A stretch of 64,000 nucleotides of DNA from Rhodospirillales bacterium. GTDB taxonomy: Bacteria > Pseudomonadota > Alphaproteobacteria > ATCC43930 > CGMCC-115725. The notes under the pieces are model-generated. The model had not been told where the DNA came from. It saw nothing but the letters and a program-made list of their open reading frames with translations, and did no database searches. Each line of letters opens with the position of its first letter. The first letter of the stretch is position 1. The DNA lies in assembly GCA_947473305.1 (NCBI GenBank), contig CANJCB010000008.1, forward strand, positions 1 through 64,000. The letters are read 5' to 3'. This document shows, in pieces, positions 28,098-37,487 of this stretch. A program made the position numbers and the translations under genes.

Positions 28098-28117
28098 GAC
28101 GCGGGCTTTAAGCGTCT
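28097..28117 (+). other. Hairpin between atpB and atpE
   Basis: AGACGC (28097-28102) pairs with GCGTCT (28112-28117) around a 9-base loop, immediately after the atpB stop and about 36 bases before atpE. The following leader is AT-rich with a strong AGAGGA ribosome site. Such intercistronic hairpins can protect the highly translated atpE segment; that role is inferred. Confidence 0.4.
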
Positions 28118-28153
28118 TTCTCCAATTCACCTTTTCAACCAGAGGATAAAATT

Positions 28154-28375
28154 ATGGATCTCGCTTCCGCTAAGATGATCGGCGCCGGTATCGCTTGTAT
28201 CGCGCTCGTGGGCGCCGGTATCGGCATCGGCAACGTCTTCGCCTCGCTGATCAGCGCGCTGGCTCGCAATCCTTCGGCCCAGGTAACGCCGTTTGCCTTC
28301 CTCGGCTTCGCGCTTGCCGAAGCGACCGGTCTCTTCGGCCTCGTCGTCGCCCTCCTCATCCTCTTCGTATTCTGA
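28154..28375 (+). CDS. atpE: F0F1 ATP synthase subunit c
   Basis: The 73-residue proteolipid forming the rotating c-ring. Two membrane helices are separated by the polar ARNPSAQ loop. The ion-carrying carboxylate is E56 in [14 protein letters not shown]. The glycine-rich first helix ([12 protein letters not shown]) is typical. No Na+-binding signature is apparent, so proton coupling is expected. Strong ribosome site AGAGGA upstream fits the high copy number of c subunits. Confidence 0.97.
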   Translation: MDLASAKMIGAGIACIALVGAGIGIGNVFASLISALARNPSAQVTPFAFLGFALAEATGLFGLVVALLILFVF

Positions 28376-28421
28376 GAAGACGGTAGGAACTCGGCCCTAA
28401 AGTCCCGGAAAAGGGCGGAAC

Positions 28422-28913
28422 ATGCCGCAACTCGACTTTGCCACCTTCCCAGCGCAGCTGGTCTGGCTCCTCATCTCCTTCGTCATCCTCTATGTGGTGA
28501 TGTCGAAGGTAGGGCTGCCGCAGGTCGACCGTGCCATCGCCGCGCGTCGTGACCGCATCGAGGGCGACCTCGAAAAGGCCCAGCAGATGAAGGCCGAGAC
28601 GGAGGCCGTGATCGCGGCCTACGAGAAGGCTCTCGCCGAGGCTCGGGCTTCGGCCCAGCAGACCCTCAAGGAGACGACCGACCGGCTCAATGCCGAGGCC
28701 GCCGAGCGGCAGCGCGCCGCGACCTTGAAGCTGGACAAGGAAACCGAAGCCGCCGAGGGGCGTATCACCGAAGCCAAGATGGCGGCGCTCGCCAACCTGC
28801 GCAGCGTGGCGGTCGAAGTGGCTCGGGCCGCAGCCCAGAAGCTGACGGGCGGGGCGGTTGACGAGACCCGCCTCGGCACAGCCGTCGATGCGGTCCTGAA
28901 GGAGCGTGCGTGA
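28422..28913 (+). CDS. atpF': F0F1 ATP synthase subunit b'
   Basis: One of the two different b-type peripheral-stalk subunits found in photosynthetic bacteria and alphaproteobacteria (163 aa). It has an N-terminal membrane helix (about residues 9-27) and a long charged coiled coil reaching F1. It starts with the family-typical MPQLDFATFPAQLVWLLI. Its stop overlaps the next b subunit start, pointing to stoichiometric b/b' synthesis. Confidence 0.93.
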   Translation: MPQLDFATFPAQLVWLLISFVILYVVMSKVGLPQVDRAIAARRDRIEGDLEKAQQMKAETEAVIAAYEKALAEARASAQQTLKETTDRLNAEAAERQRAATLKLDKETEAAEGRITEAKMAALANLRSVAVEVARAAAQKLTGGAVDETRLGTAVDAVLKERA

Positions 28914-29416
28914 TGCATGAGCTTGCCCATGTGATCCACGATCCGGAGTTCTGGGTCCTCATCGCCTTCATTCTGGTCCTTGCCCTGGGCTTTTGGAAAA
29001 AGGTCCATTCCGCGGCCGGCAATGCGCTGGACGGACGGGCGGCCAAGATCAAGGAACAGCTCGACGAGGCGCGCCGGCTTCGCGAGGAAGCCCAAGCGAT
29101 GCTGGCCGAATACCAGCGCAAGCAGCGCGATTCGCTTCAGGAAGCGGAAGGCATCGTCGCCCAGGCCAAGAGCGAGGCGGAGCGGCTCGCCGTCCAGGCC
29201 GCCAAGGACCTGGAAGCGACCTTGGAACGGCGCCAGCGTCTGGCGCTTGACAAGATCAGCCTGGCCGAAGCCAAGGCCATTGCCGAAGTGCGCAGCATTG
29301 CGGTGGACGTCGCCATCGCCGCGGCCCGGCAGGTGATCGTCGAGCAGCTCGATCAGCAGCGCGCTGGCGGACTCATCGACCAGGCCATCGCCGAACTGCC
29401 CCAGCGGCTCCACTAG
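28910..29416 (+). CDS. atpF: F0F1 ATP synthase subunit b
   Basis: The second peripheral-stalk subunit (168 aa). A single N-terminal membrane helix (FWVLIAFILVLALGFWKK) is followed by a long Ala/Glu/Arg-rich coiled coil. The start is either GTG 28910 or the adjoining ATG 28913; both overlap the b' stop. It is the last F0 gene; F1 genes are absent, consistent with separate F0 and F1 operons in this group. An intrinsic terminator follows at once. Confidence 0.94.
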   Translation: MMHELAHVIHDPEFWVLIAFILVLALGFWKKVHSAAGNALDGRAAKIKEQLDEARRLREEAQAMLAEYQRKQRDSLQEAEGIVAQAKSEAERLAVQAAKDLEATLERRQRLALDKISLAEAKAIAEVRSIAVDVAIAAARQVIVEQLDQQRAGGLIDQAIAELPQRLH

Positions 29417-29438
29417 TCTCGACGTTTCTCGAATTAGA

Positions 29439-29473
29439 CCCCTCGCTGGCCGCAAGGCTCGCGAGGGGTTTTC
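29439..29473 (+). terminator. Rho-independent terminator of the atp F0 operon
   Basis: CCCCTCGC (29439-29446) and GCGAGGGG (29461-29468) form a perfect 8-bp GC-rich stem followed directly by TTTTC. It begins 22 bases after the atpF stop. On the opposite strand the stem follows alanine dehydrogenase but lacks a good U-run, so it mainly serves the atp genes. Confidence 0.85.
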
Positions 29474-29479
29474 GTTTGG

Positions 29480-30598
29480 CTAACCGCTGAGAAGCGTTTT
29501 CGGATCGGCATAGACCATGCCCAAGGCCTCCGCCACGGCTTGATGGGTGATCTGCCCGTCCTGGATATTCAGCCCATGCCGCAGATGCAGATCGTCCGCC
29601 AGGGCCTGCCGCCAACCCTTCTTAGCCAAGGCCAGCACAAAGGGCAGGGTCGCGTTGTTGAGCGCGAAGGTCGAGGTCCGGGCCACCGCACCCGGCATAT
29701 TGGTCACGCAATAATGGATTACCCCCTCCTCCACATAGGTGGGATTGGAATGGGTGGTCGGCCGGCTGGTCTCGAAGCAGCCGCCCTGGTCGATGGCGAT
29801 ATCCACCAGGACCGAACCCGGCCGCATCCGCCGAACCATGTCGCGCGTGACGAGCTTGGGCGCCGCGGCGCCCGGCACCAGCACCGCCCCGATCACCAGA
29901 TCCGCCGCCAAGACCTCGCGCTCGATCGCCTCGACAGTCGAAAAGAGCGTATGAAGCTGGGAGGCGAATTGCAGGTCGAGCTCGTAGAGCCGTGGGAGCG
30001 ACTTGTCGATGACGGTGACATAGGCCTCCATGCCCATGGCGACCCGCGCCGCATTGGTTCCGGCGATGCCGCCGCCCAGGATCACCACCTTGGCCGCCGG
30101 AACGCCCGGCACCCCACCGAGCAGGATACCCGCCCCGCCCTGCTCCTTTTCCAGGCAATGGGCGCCGACCTGGATCGACATGCGGCCCGCCACCTCGCTC
30201 ATGGGCGCCAGCAGCGGCAAGCCACCGCGCGGATCGGTCACCGTCTCATAGGCGATGCAGGTCGCACCCGATTTCAGGAGGCCTTCGGTCTGGACTTTGT
30301 CCGCAGCCAGATGCAGATAGGTGAACAGAAGCTGACCCGGACGCAGCCCGGCGATCTCTGAAGGCTGCGGCTCTTTCACCTTCACGATCATCTCGGCGCT
30401 TGCAAAGACCTCATCCGCACTCGCCGCGATCTGCGCGCCGGCCGCCCGGTAGGCCTCGTCGGGAAAGCCGATGCCCGCGCCGGCTCCGGTCTCGACCAAG
30501 GTTTCATGGCCGTTGTGAACGAGTTCCCGCACGCTCGCGGGGACGAGGCCGACCCGGTATTCATGGGTCTTGATCTCTTTCGGAACGCCGATACGCAT
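29480..30598 (-). CDS. ald: Alanine dehydrogenase
   Basis: NAD-dependent enzyme (372 aa) converting L-alanine to pyruvate and ammonia reversibly, used in alanine catabolism or nitrogen assimilation. Diagnostic segments: [20 protein letters not shown] at the N-terminus with the substrate-binding Lys, catalytic His in FTYLHLAAD, the nucleotide motif [14 protein letters not shown], and [18 protein letters not shown]. Length is exactly that of the family. It begins 9 bases after the upstream LhgO-like gene, so the two are probably one transcript. Confidence 0.96.
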   Translation of the reverse strand: MRIGVPKEIKTHEYRVGLVPASVRELVHNGHETLVETGAGAGIGFPDEAYRAAGAQIAASADEVFASAEMIVKVKEPQPSEIAGLRPGQLLFTYLHLAADKVQTEGLLKSGATCIAYETVTDPRGGLPLLAPMSEVAGRMSIQVGAHCLEKEQGGAGILLGGVPGVPAAKVVILGGGIAGTNAARVAMGMEAYVTVIDKSLPRLYELDLQFASQLHTLFSTVEAIEREVLAADLVIGAVLVPGAAAPKLVTRDMVRRMRPGSVLVDIAIDQGGCFETSRPTTHSNPTYVEEGVIHYCVTNMPGAVARTSTFALNNATLPFVLALAKKGWRQALADDLHLRHGLNIQDGQITHQAVAEALGMVYADPKTLLSG

Positions 30599-30607
30599 CC
30601 TTGCCTC

Positions 30608-31723
30608 CTAGGAGCTGCCCCCGTCGAGTTTTGCCAGGACTTCCTCGGCAATCGCGAGCGAGGACGTCAGGCCGGGAGACTCTATGCCATATAGGTTCAC
30701 GAGGCCGGGCACGCCATGATCGCCGGGCCCTTGGATCAGGAAATCCGCCGTGGGCTCTCCGGGCGCGGTGATTTTCGGGCGCACCCCCGCATAGCCCGGC
30801 TGGAGCGCCCCATCCTTGAGATCCGGCCAGTAAGTCCGGATCGCCGCATAGAATTTTTCCCCCCGTGCGGGATCGACGGAATAGTCGATACCATCGATCC
30901 ATTCGGTATCCGGGCCGAATTTCGCCTGCCCGCCCATGTCCAATGTCAGATGGATGCCCAGCCCGGCGGCCTCGGGTACGGGATAGATCAGGCGCGAGAA
31001 AGGAGCCCGGCCGGAGAGGGTGAAATAGACGCCGCGGCAATAATAATCCCGCGGGATGCTGCCCGAGGGGATGCCCGCTATGGACCGGGCAAGCTGCGGC
31101 GCCCACAAACCGGCGGCATTGATGAGCAACCGGGTTTCGAGAGTCATGGGATCATCCCCGCCGACCTTCAGAACGATACCCGTGCCGGCGATACGTCCCC
31201 CGACGACAGGCGCCCTCAACGCGAGCGACGCCCCCGCCGCCTCGGCATCGCCCAGATAGCTCAGCATCAGGGAATGGCTGTCGACGATACCCGTCGAGGT
31301 CGAAAGATAGGCGCCGACGCAGGCGAGCGCCGGTTCCAGGCGCCGCGCCTCCGGTCCCTCCAACCATTCGAGCTCTGAAACGCCATTGTCCGCCGCCCGC
31401 TGCCTCAAGGGCCGCAGCACCTCGACCTCTTCATCCCGGCAGGCGACCACGAGCTTGCCGATCCGCTTGTGGGGGATGCCCCGCGCCGCACAATAGGCAT
31501 AGAGCGCCTGCTTGCCCGCGACACAAAGCCGGGCCTTGAGACTCCCCTGGGGATAATAGAGCCCGGCATGGATCACCTCGCTGTTCCGGGCCGAGGTTTC
31601 GGAACCGATCCACCGCTCGCGCTCCAGCACCATGACCTCGCGACCGGAAAGCGCGAGAGCCCTGGCGATGGCGAGCCCCACCACCCCCGCGCCGACGACC
31701 ACGCATTCGACCGCATCACCCAA
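30608..31723 (-). CDS. FAD-dependent oxidoreductase, L-2-hydroxyglutarate oxidase-like
   Basis: A DAO-superfamily flavoenzyme (371 aa) most like LhgO and eukaryotic L2HGDH-type oxidases. The FAD-binding motif [20 protein letters not shown] opens the protein, followed by [21 protein letters not shown], which is typical of this group. The C-terminal GYAGVRPKI and [17 protein letters not shown] also fit. I chose the TTG at 31723, with AGGAGG ten bases upstream, because it puts the dinucleotide fold at the N-terminus; an ATG at 31801 would add 26 unmatched residues. The substrate (L-2-hydroxyglutarate or another hydroxy/amino acid) is not proven. Co-directional with ald. Confidence 0.83.
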   Translation of the reverse strand: MGDAVECVVVGAGVVGLAIARALALSGREVMVLERERWIGSETSARNSEVIHAGLYYPQGSLKARLCVAGKQALYAYCAARGIPHKRIGKLVVACRDEEVEVLRPLRQRAADNGVSELEWLEGPEARRLEPALACVGAYLSTSTGIVDSHSLMLSYLGDAEAAGASLALRAPVVGGRIAGTGIVLKVGGDDPMTLETRLLINAAGLWAPQLARSIAGIPSGSIPRDYYCRGVYFTLSGRAPFSRLIYPVPEAAGLGIHLTLDMGGQAKFGPDTEWIDGIDYSVDPARGEKFYAAIRTYWPDLKDGALQPGYAGVRPKITAPGEPTADFLIQGPGDHGVPGLVNLYGIESPGLTSSLAIAEEVLAKLDGGSS

Positions 31724-32059
31724 GGGTTGTGCCCTCCTCACCGTCCATCCGTCTGGATAGAACAAGCCGAAACAACATGGCGCCGGGCTTTCCTTAGCCA
31801 AAGGCCGCTATAAATACTTATTACGAAATGTAATTCGCGACTGCCTGGGCAGAATAGCGAAACTCGACGGGGGCATTAAGCCATGCTACATCACGGCCTT
31901 AGGAAATCCGGTGCCGCGCGGGCCGGAACGGGGATAAGCTGCCGTGAGGAGCGGAGCGACGCGAGGCGCGCTCTTGAAAACGTCATCGACGGTGTCGGAC
32001 TTTAACAGTGCGGCAAGGACATTGATCTAAGCATTCGGGGAAACAACCTCACCGCGGTT
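31724..32059. other. Divergent intergenic region with palindrome and promoter-like sequence
   Basis: No convincing gene is seen here. It contains an ATTAC-GAAAT-GTAAT inverted repeat (31820-31834) in an AT-richer stretch that could serve as operator for the minus-strand oxidase-ald pair, and a promoter-like TTAACA-N17-ATCTAA (32002-32030) pointing to the response regulator gene 30 bases on. Both are visual matches only. Confidence 0.4.
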
Positions 32060-32776
32060 ATGGAAGCATCAGGGCACATTCTCGTCGTCGACGACCAGCA
32101 AGAGATCTGTGAGCTCATCCAGCAATATCTTTCTGGCGAGGGCTACCAGGTCAGCGCTGCGAACGACGGCCAAGCCATGCGACGGGTCATGGAACAATCT
32201 TCCGTGGACCTCGTGATCCTCGACCTCATGCTGCCGGGGGAGGACGGCCTGACGCTGGCCCGTGTCCTCCGCGAGAAATCGAGCGTCGGGATCATCATCC
32301 TCACGGGCCGCGGCGAGACTGTCGACCGGATTATCGGCCTCGAAATGGGCGCCGACGACTACTTGGCCAAGCCCTTCGACCTGCGGGAGTTGCTGGCCCG
32401 GGTCAAAAGCGTGCTGCGCCGGGCGTCGAGCCGGAGCAAGGAAAAATCGTCGGGACGCGCCAGGGCGCAATTCGCCGGCTGGCAGCTCGACCTCACCACC
32501 CGCGAGCTGACCTCTCCCATCGGCGCAGATGTACGGCTGACGACTGGCGAATTCGACCTGCTTGTCGCCTTCGTCAACAATCCGAACCAGATCCTGAGCC
32601 GCGACAAGCTTCTCGACCTCGCCCGCAACCGCGAGGCGGGTCCCTTCGACCGGACCATCGATGTCCAGGTCGGCCGGCTTCGCCGCAAGCTCGACGAAGA
32701 TCCGGAAAATCCGGTGCTCATCAAGACAGTACGCGGCACCGGCTATATCTTCACACCGGTCGTGGAGATAACCTGA
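32060..32776 (+). CDS. OmpR/PhoB-family response regulator (orphan)
   Basis: A 238-residue two-component regulator. The receiver domain (residues 5-118) has the acidic pair D11/D12, the phosphoacceptor D55 in LVILDLMLPG, the conserved Thr in IILTGRGE and Lys in YLAKPFD. The winged-helix DNA-binding domain (about 138-235) contains LTTGEFDLL and the DVQVGRLRRKLDEDP and TVRGTGYIF motifs. No histidine kinase is adjacent, as the next gene is uup, so the partner kinase and target genes are unknown. Confidence 0.93.
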   Translation: MEASGHILVVDDQQEICELIQQYLSGEGYQVSAANDGQAMRRVMEQSSVDLVILDLMLPGEDGLTLARVLREKSSVGIIILTGRGETVDRIIGLEMGADDYLAKPFDLRELLARVKSVLRRASSRSKEKSSGRARAQFAGWQLDLTTRELTSPIGADVRLTTGEFDLLVAFVNNPNQILSRDKLLDLARNREAGPFDRTIDVQVGRLRRKLDEDPENPVLIKTVRGTGYIFTPVVEIT

Positions 32777-32843
32777 CCCTCCCGTTGGCGTTGCAAGTGG
32801 GGTCGGCTAGGCTAGGCATCGTCGCCTCGACCGATAGATCATT

Positions 32844-34646
32844 GTGACTGCTCCTCCCCTCCTCGCCCTTCGTGACGTCCAGGCCGGTTTCGGCGGGCGC
32901 CCCCTGTTCGATAACGTGTCCTTCGCGCTGGGAGCGGGCGACCGCGTCTGCCTCGTCGGCCGGAACGGCAGCGGCAAATCGACCCTGATGGCCTTGCTCG
33001 CCGGTTCGGCCCAGCCCGATGCGGGGGAGCGCTTCCAGCAACCCGGCACCCGCATTGCCGTCATGCCCCAAAACCCGGTCTTCGACGCCACCATGACCAT
33101 CGCGGACTATGTCGGCGCGGACGGGGCGCCTACGCATCGCGTCGCTGCCATCCTCGACGAGCTTGCCCTTCCCGAAGACCGGCAGCTCGCGGCCCTTTCC
33201 GGCGGCGAGGGACGGCGGGTGAGCTTGGCGCGCTGCCTCGCCCTCGACCCCGATGTCCTGCTCTTGGACGAGCCGACCAACCATCTCGATATCCCGGCCA
33301 TCCTCTGGCTGGAAGACCGGCTCCAGGGCTTTTTCGGGGCGCTCCTGATGGTGAGCCATGACCGGGCCTTTCTGACCCGGCTTTCGACCCGGACGCTTTG
33401 GCTCGACCGGGGAAGGCTGCGCCAGACGGACCGGGGCTATGGCCAATTCGACGCCTGGTCGGAGGAGGTCCTCGCCGCCGAAGCCGCCGAAACCCACCGG
33501 CTCGACCGCAAGCTCGTCAGCGAGACCCGCTGGGCGCGGGAAGGAATTTCAGCGCGGCGCAAGCGCAACCAGGGCCGCGTCGAGCGTCTGAGGCTCCTGC
33601 GCCAGGACCGCGCCGAGCGCATCGGGCTGCGCCGGGCGAAATTCGACGCCGGCACGAGCGGACCCGGCGGGCGCGTCGTCATCGAGGCCGAGCATGTGGC
33701 GAAGAGCTTTACCGGCCCCGACGGCACGCCCCGCGTCATCGCCAAGGATTTCGGCACGCGGATCCTGCGCGGCGACCGGATCGGCATCATCGGTCCCAAC
33801 GGCGCGGGCAAATCGACGCTGCTCTCGATCCTGATCGGCCGATTGGAGCCCGATGCCGGCCTTATCCGGCAAGGCGCCAATATCGACATCGCCTTTTTCG
33901 ACCAGCAGCGCTCGCTGCTCGATCCCGAAGAGACCCCCTGGACCACCCTGACCGGCGGCAAGGGAGACAATGTCTTCGTCAGAGGGAAGCCCCGCCATGT
34001 GGTTTCCTATCTGAAGGATTTCCTCTTCGACGACCGCCAGTTCCAGGCCAAGGTCAACAGCCTGTCCGGCGGAGAACGCAACCGGCTTCTCCTGGCGAAA
34101 GTCCTGGCGCTGCCATCCAATCTCCTGGTCCTCGACGAGCCGACGAACGATCTCGACATGGACACGCTTGACCTACTCGAAGAGGTGCTTTCGGATTACG
34201 AGGGGACGCTGCTCCTCGTCAGCCACGACCGCGACTTCCTCGACCGGCTGGTCACCAGCGTCATCGCCGTCGAGGGTGACGGAGAGGTGATGGAATATGT
34301 CGGCGGCTATAGCGACTATCTGCGGCAGCGCGAGCCCCGGCGGATCGTGTCCGCACCGAAGGGCGATCCCAAGGTCGCGGCGCCTCGTCCCGCGAAAGCC
34401 CGACCCACGCGCCTCAGCTACAAGGATGCCCGCGAGCTTGACGAATTGCCGCGCCGGATCGAGGCCTTGACCGCGGAACAGGCCGATCTGGAACGCCGGC
34501 TCTCGGACAGCGCCTTCTACAGCCGGGATCCCGGTGGTTTCGCGTCGGCGACCAAACGCCTGACACAAGCGACGGCCGAGCTTGCGGCGGCAGAAGACCG
34601 GTGGCTCGACCTCGCGGCCCAGGCCGAGGAGCGCGGCGGCTCGTGA
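32844..34646 (+). CDS. uup: ABC-F family ATPase (Uup-type)
   Basis: A soluble protein (600 aa) with two ABC ATPase domains and no membrane segments. Walker A motifs are GRNGSGKST and GPNGAGKST; signatures are LSGGEGRRVSLAR and LSGGERNRLLLAK; Walker B strands are VLLLDEPTNHLD and LLVLDEPTNDLD. The C-terminal coiled-coil (about 540-598) is the Uup feature linked to DNA binding. Uup and relatives act on ribosomes or on branched DNA to limit transposon excision. GTG at 32844 is the start. Its TGA overlaps the amidase start. Confidence 0.9.
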   Translation: MTAPPLLALRDVQAGFGGRPLFDNVSFALGAGDRVCLVGRNGSGKSTLMALLAGSAQPDAGERFQQPGTRIAVMPQNPVFDATMTIADYVGADGAPTHRVAAILDELALPEDRQLAALSGGEGRRVSLARCLALDPDVLLLDEPTNHLDIPAILWLEDRLQGFFGALLMVSHDRAFLTRLSTRTLWLDRGRLRQTDRGYGQFDAWSEEVLAAEAAETHRLDRKLVSETRWAREGISARRKRNQGRVERLRLLRQDRAERIGLRRAKFDAGTSGPGGRVVIEAEHVAKSFTGPDGTPRVIAKDFGTRILRGDRIGIIGPNGAGKSTLLSILIGRLEPDAGLIRQGANIDIAFFDQQRSLLDPEETPWTTLTGGKGDNVFVRGKPRHVVSYLKDFLFDDRQFQAKVNSLSGGERNRLLLAKVLALPSNLLVLDEPTNDLDMDTLDLLEEVLSDYEGTLLLVSHDRDFLDRLVTSVIAVEGDGEVMEYVGGYSDYLRQREPRRIVSAPKGDPKVAAPRPAKARPTRLSYKDARELDELPRRIEALTAEQADLERRLSDSAFYSRDPGGFASATKRLTQATAELAAAEDRWLDLAAQAEERGGS

Positions 34647-35344
34647 GCTTGCGTTTCCGGGACCGCCCCTCGCCCAATCACGGGCCTCGGATCGGCGTTA
34701 CCGAAATCGACATGCTGATCATCCATTATACCGGCATGGCGGGCGCCGAAGCCGCGCTCGACCGGCTCTGCGCGGCGGAGGCTGAGGTCAGCGCGCATTA
34801 TCTCATCGAGGAGGATGGGCTTATCCATCGCCTCGTGGACGAGGAGCGCCGGGCCTGGCATGCGGGAGCCTCGTTCTGGGCGGGACGGCGCGACATCAAC
34901 AGCGCCTCCATCGGCATCGAATTGGTCAATCCCGGCCACGATTTCGGCTATCGGCCCTTTCCCGAGCCCCAGATGGCAGCCCTTATCGCGCTTTGCCGGG
35001 ATATCCAGGGCCGTCACCCGATCCGGCCGGCCTTCGTCCTCGGCCATTCGGATGTGGCCCCGCGGCGGAAATGCGATCCGGGTGAGCTTTTCGAATGGCC
35101 TAGGCTCGCCGGGGCGGGGATCGGGCGGTTCCCTGATTTCGGCACCTGGCGGAAGAAGCGTGGTCCGGCGGCAGAAGAAACACTTCCCGAAAATCTTCGA
35201 CAAATCGGCTACGAGATCTTTGAAGACGATCTCAAGTCTTCGATCGTCGCCTTCCAGCGGCATTACCGTCCTAGTCTTTGCGATGGCATCGCCGATGCGG
35301 AAACCTGCGGTCGGATTGCCCGGCTTGCGGCAGAGCCGATTTGA
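34643..35344 (+). CDS. N-acetylmuramoyl-L-alanine amidase (AmpD/AmiD-type)
   Basis: An amidase_2 enzyme (233 aa) cleaving the lactyl-amide bond between MurNAc and L-alanine in muropeptides. Zinc ligands are apparent in MLIIHYTGM and in LGHSDVAPRRKCDPG; SAHYLIEEDG and the HAGASFWAG loop are typical. The C-terminal third (FQRHYRPSLCDGIADAET) is a peptidoglycan-binding-like helical domain. There is no clear signal peptide, suggesting cytosolic recycling as in AmpD. GTG at 34643 overlaps the uup stop. Its TGA lies inside the TTGACA of the rnpB promoter. Confidence 0.9.
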   Translation: MSLRFRDRPSPNHGPRIGVTEIDMLIIHYTGMAGAEAALDRLCAAEAEVSAHYLIEEDGLIHRLVDEERRAWHAGASFWAGRRDINSASIGIELVNPGHDFGYRPFPEPQMAALIALCRDIQGRHPIRPAFVLGHSDVAPRRKCDPGELFEWPRLAGAGIGRFPDFGTWRKKRGPAAEETLPENLRQIGYEIFEDDLKSSIVAFQRHYRPSLCDGIADAETCGRIARLAAEPI

Positions 35345-35369
35345 CAGGACCTCGGTCCTCCGCCTAAAG
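35341..35369 (+). promoter_or_regulatory. Sigma70-type promoter of rnpB
   Basis: A perfect -35 TTGACA (35341-35346) and CTAAAG (35364-35369) are separated by 17 bases, just before the RNase P RNA 5' end. The -35 box contains the stop codon of the upstream amidase gene. Confidence 0.65.
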
Positions 35370-35370
35370 A

Positions 35371-35768
<398 letters not shown>

Positions 35769-36075
35769 TCCTTCCACATTTTAGCCAAAACATCAGCGAT
35801 TTCTGGAACATTCCAGGAACAAAGAAATCGCCTCCGCGACTGCTGATTTCGCCATCAGCATCGCATTTAGAGATTTTGGGGTGTCGACCACCACTACATC
35901 AGGTACTGGCTATCGCCCCAAACGAACACTGTGAGCTCCATGGTTTTACTAGGGAACGTGATTGACGGCCCATATTAGCCCATGATATCCCATGAATTCC
36001 CAAAAGGCGGGTTTTTAGACCGAGGATGGACGGGGTCTAGGCCGAGCACATTGGGTGGGGTTCGAGGGGTCGTTG
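35769..36075. other. Intergenic region between rnpB and mraZ
   Basis: No gene is recognised in this 307-bp gap; the two short open frames here (35705-35965 and 35982-36203) show no coding features. The region has a nest of repeats: GCGATTTCT (35796-35804) pairs with AGAAATCGC (35823-35831), enclosing CTGGAA-CA-TTCCAG (35803-35816), and a further hairpin GCTGAT/ATCAGC (35842-35859) follows. It probably carries the promoter of the whole mraZ division cluster. Confidence 0.55.
35806..35820 (+). promoter_or_regulatory. Candidate LexA (SOS) box upstream of mraZ
   Basis: GAAC-N7-GAAC (35806-35809 and 35817-35820) exactly matches the alphaproteobacterial LexA operator, a direct repeat GTTC-N7-GTTC read on either strand. 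It sits within the larger inverted repeat described for this gap, 256 bases upstream of mraZ and 38 bases after rnpB. With only eight fixed bases, a chance match in a window this size is expected about twice, so intergenic placement is the main support. Confidence 0.35.
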
Positions 36076-36537
36076 GTGGCGATTTTCCTGTCCACGTATG
36101 TGAACAAGGTCGACCGCAAGGGGCGGGTTTCCGTGCCTGCGTCGTTTCGCGCCCAGCTCACGCCCCAAAATCAACCCGGCATCGTGGTTTTCCGGTCCTT
36201 TAAATTGCCCGCCTTGGAAGCTGGCGGCTTCGACCGCATGGAAGAGATGAGCAGGCGCCTGGAAACCCTCGAGCAGTTTTCCGAGGAATACGACAGCTTC
36301 TCGGCGCTTTTCGCCGATATGCAGCAGCTTCCCTGCGACCCCGAGGGACGGATCATGCTGCCCGGCGACCTTGCCGAATACGCCGGCATCACCGACAGCG
36401 CCGCCTTCGTCGGCGGCGGCCCCACCTTCCAGATCTGGCAGCCCCAGGTCTTCGCCCGCCACCAGGCCGAAGTCCGGGCCAAGGCCAAGGAAAAGGGCCT
36501 GACCTTCCCCGCCCGCCGTCCGGGAGAGGGGTCATGA
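36076..36537 (+). CDS. mraZ: Transcriptional regulator / division protein MraZ
   Basis: The first gene of the division and cell wall cluster (153 aa). MraZ binds DNA upstream of the dcw cluster and antagonises RsmH effects. Two SpoVT/AbrB-like repeats are seen: [15 protein letters not shown] near the N-terminus and [18 protein letters not shown] in the middle. GTG at 36076 has GAGGGG seven bases upstream and gives the usual short N-terminus ([12 protein letters not shown]); an in-frame ATG at 36055 adds seven residues. Its TGA overlaps the rsmH ATG. Classic TGGGN repeats upstream are not cleanly present. Confidence 0.93.
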   Translation: MAIFLSTYVNKVDRKGRVSVPASFRAQLTPQNQPGIVVFRSFKLPALEAGGFDRMEEMSRRLETLEQFSEEYDSFSALFADMQQLPCDPEGRIMLPGDLAEYAGITDSAAFVGGGPTFQIWQPQVFARHQAEVRAKAKEKGLTFPARRPGEGS

Positions 36538-37487
36538 CCGACATCCATACCCCCGTGCTCATGGAAGAAGCCGTTTCTGCCCTCGTCCCCCGGGACGGAG
36601 CCATCTATGTCGACGGGACCTTCGGGGCGGGCGGCTACAGCCGGGCTCTCCTGGAACGCGCCCGCTGCCGGGTAATCGCCATCGACCGGGACACGGAGGC
36701 GGTCGCTCGCGCGGCTCCGCTCCTCAGCCATTACGAGGGGCGCTTCGCGATCCTGGAAGGCTGCTTCGGCGACATGGAACGGCTGCTCGCCGCCATCGGT
36801 GTCCGCTCGGTCGCCGGCATCGCGCTCGACCTCGGCGTGTCTTCGCCCCAGATCGACGAGGCTCGGCGCGGCTTTTCCTTCCGGCTCGACGGTCCCCTCG
36901 ACATGCGCATGGGACAGCATGGGACGACCGCTTCGGATCTCGTCAACACGCTTCCCGAAAAGGCGCTCGCCGACCTCATCTGGGTCTATGGCGAGGAGCG
37001 CCATTCCCGCCGGGTCGCCCGCGCCATCGTCACCGCCCGCGCCAGGCAGCCGCTGTCCACCACCAGCGAACTTGCCGCCATCGTCCGCGACGTCGTCCCT
37101 TCCACGCCAGGCATCGATCCGGCGACCCGCACCTTCCAGGCGCTGCGCATCGAGGTCAACGACGAACTCGGCGAACTGAAGCGCGGCCTTTCCGCCGCCG
37201 AACGACTGCTGGAGCCCCAGGGCCGCCTCGCCGTCGTTGCCTTCCATTCCCTGGAAGACCGGCAGGTGAAGGACTTCCTGCGGCGGCGCAGCACCGAAGC
37301 CCCCAGAGTCTCCCGCCATCTCCCGACAGCTCCCGGTCCCGCCCCGAGTTTCCAGCTCATTTCCCGCAAGCCCATCGTCGCGGGCGATGCCGAGACCGCG
37401 CGCAATTCCCGCGCCCGCTCGGCGAAGCTGCGTGTGGCCGAACGGACCGAAGCGCCGGCCTGGCCCCAGGAAGGGATCGCCGCATGA
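36534..37487 (+). CDS. rsmH: 16S rRNA (cytosine(1402)-N4)-methyltransferase
   Basis: RsmH/MraW (317 aa) methylates N4 of C1402 in the ribosomal decoding centre. The N-terminus [13 protein letters not shown], the SAM site [16 protein letters not shown] and the family signatures [20 protein letters not shown] and GPLDMRM are intact, as is [12 protein letters not shown] near the C-terminus. It overlaps mraZ and ftsL by 4 bases each (ATGA), in the usual order of the division cluster. Confidence 0.97.
   Translation: MTDIHTPVLMEEAVSALVPRDGAIYVDGTFGAGGYSRALLERARCRVIAIDRDTEAVARAAPLLSHYEGRFAILEGCFGDMERLLAAIGVRSVAGIALDLGVSSPQIDEARRGFSFRLDGPLDMRMGQHGTTASDLVNTLPEKALADLIWVYGEERHSRRVARAIVTARARQPLSTTSELAAIVRDVVPSTPGIDPATRTFQALRIEVNDELGELKRGLSAAERLLEPQGRLAVVAFHSLEDRQVKDFLRRRSTEAPRVSRHLPTAPGPAPSFQLISRKPIVAGDAETARNSRARSAKLRVAERTEAPAWPQEGIAA

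Noticed and set aside
36032-36070. GGGGT/TGGGT repeats before mraZ as MraZ boxes
   Set aside because: E. coli MraZ boxes are TGGG repeats 10 bases apart; here copies are spaced 5, 9 and 20 bases, so they do not fit.
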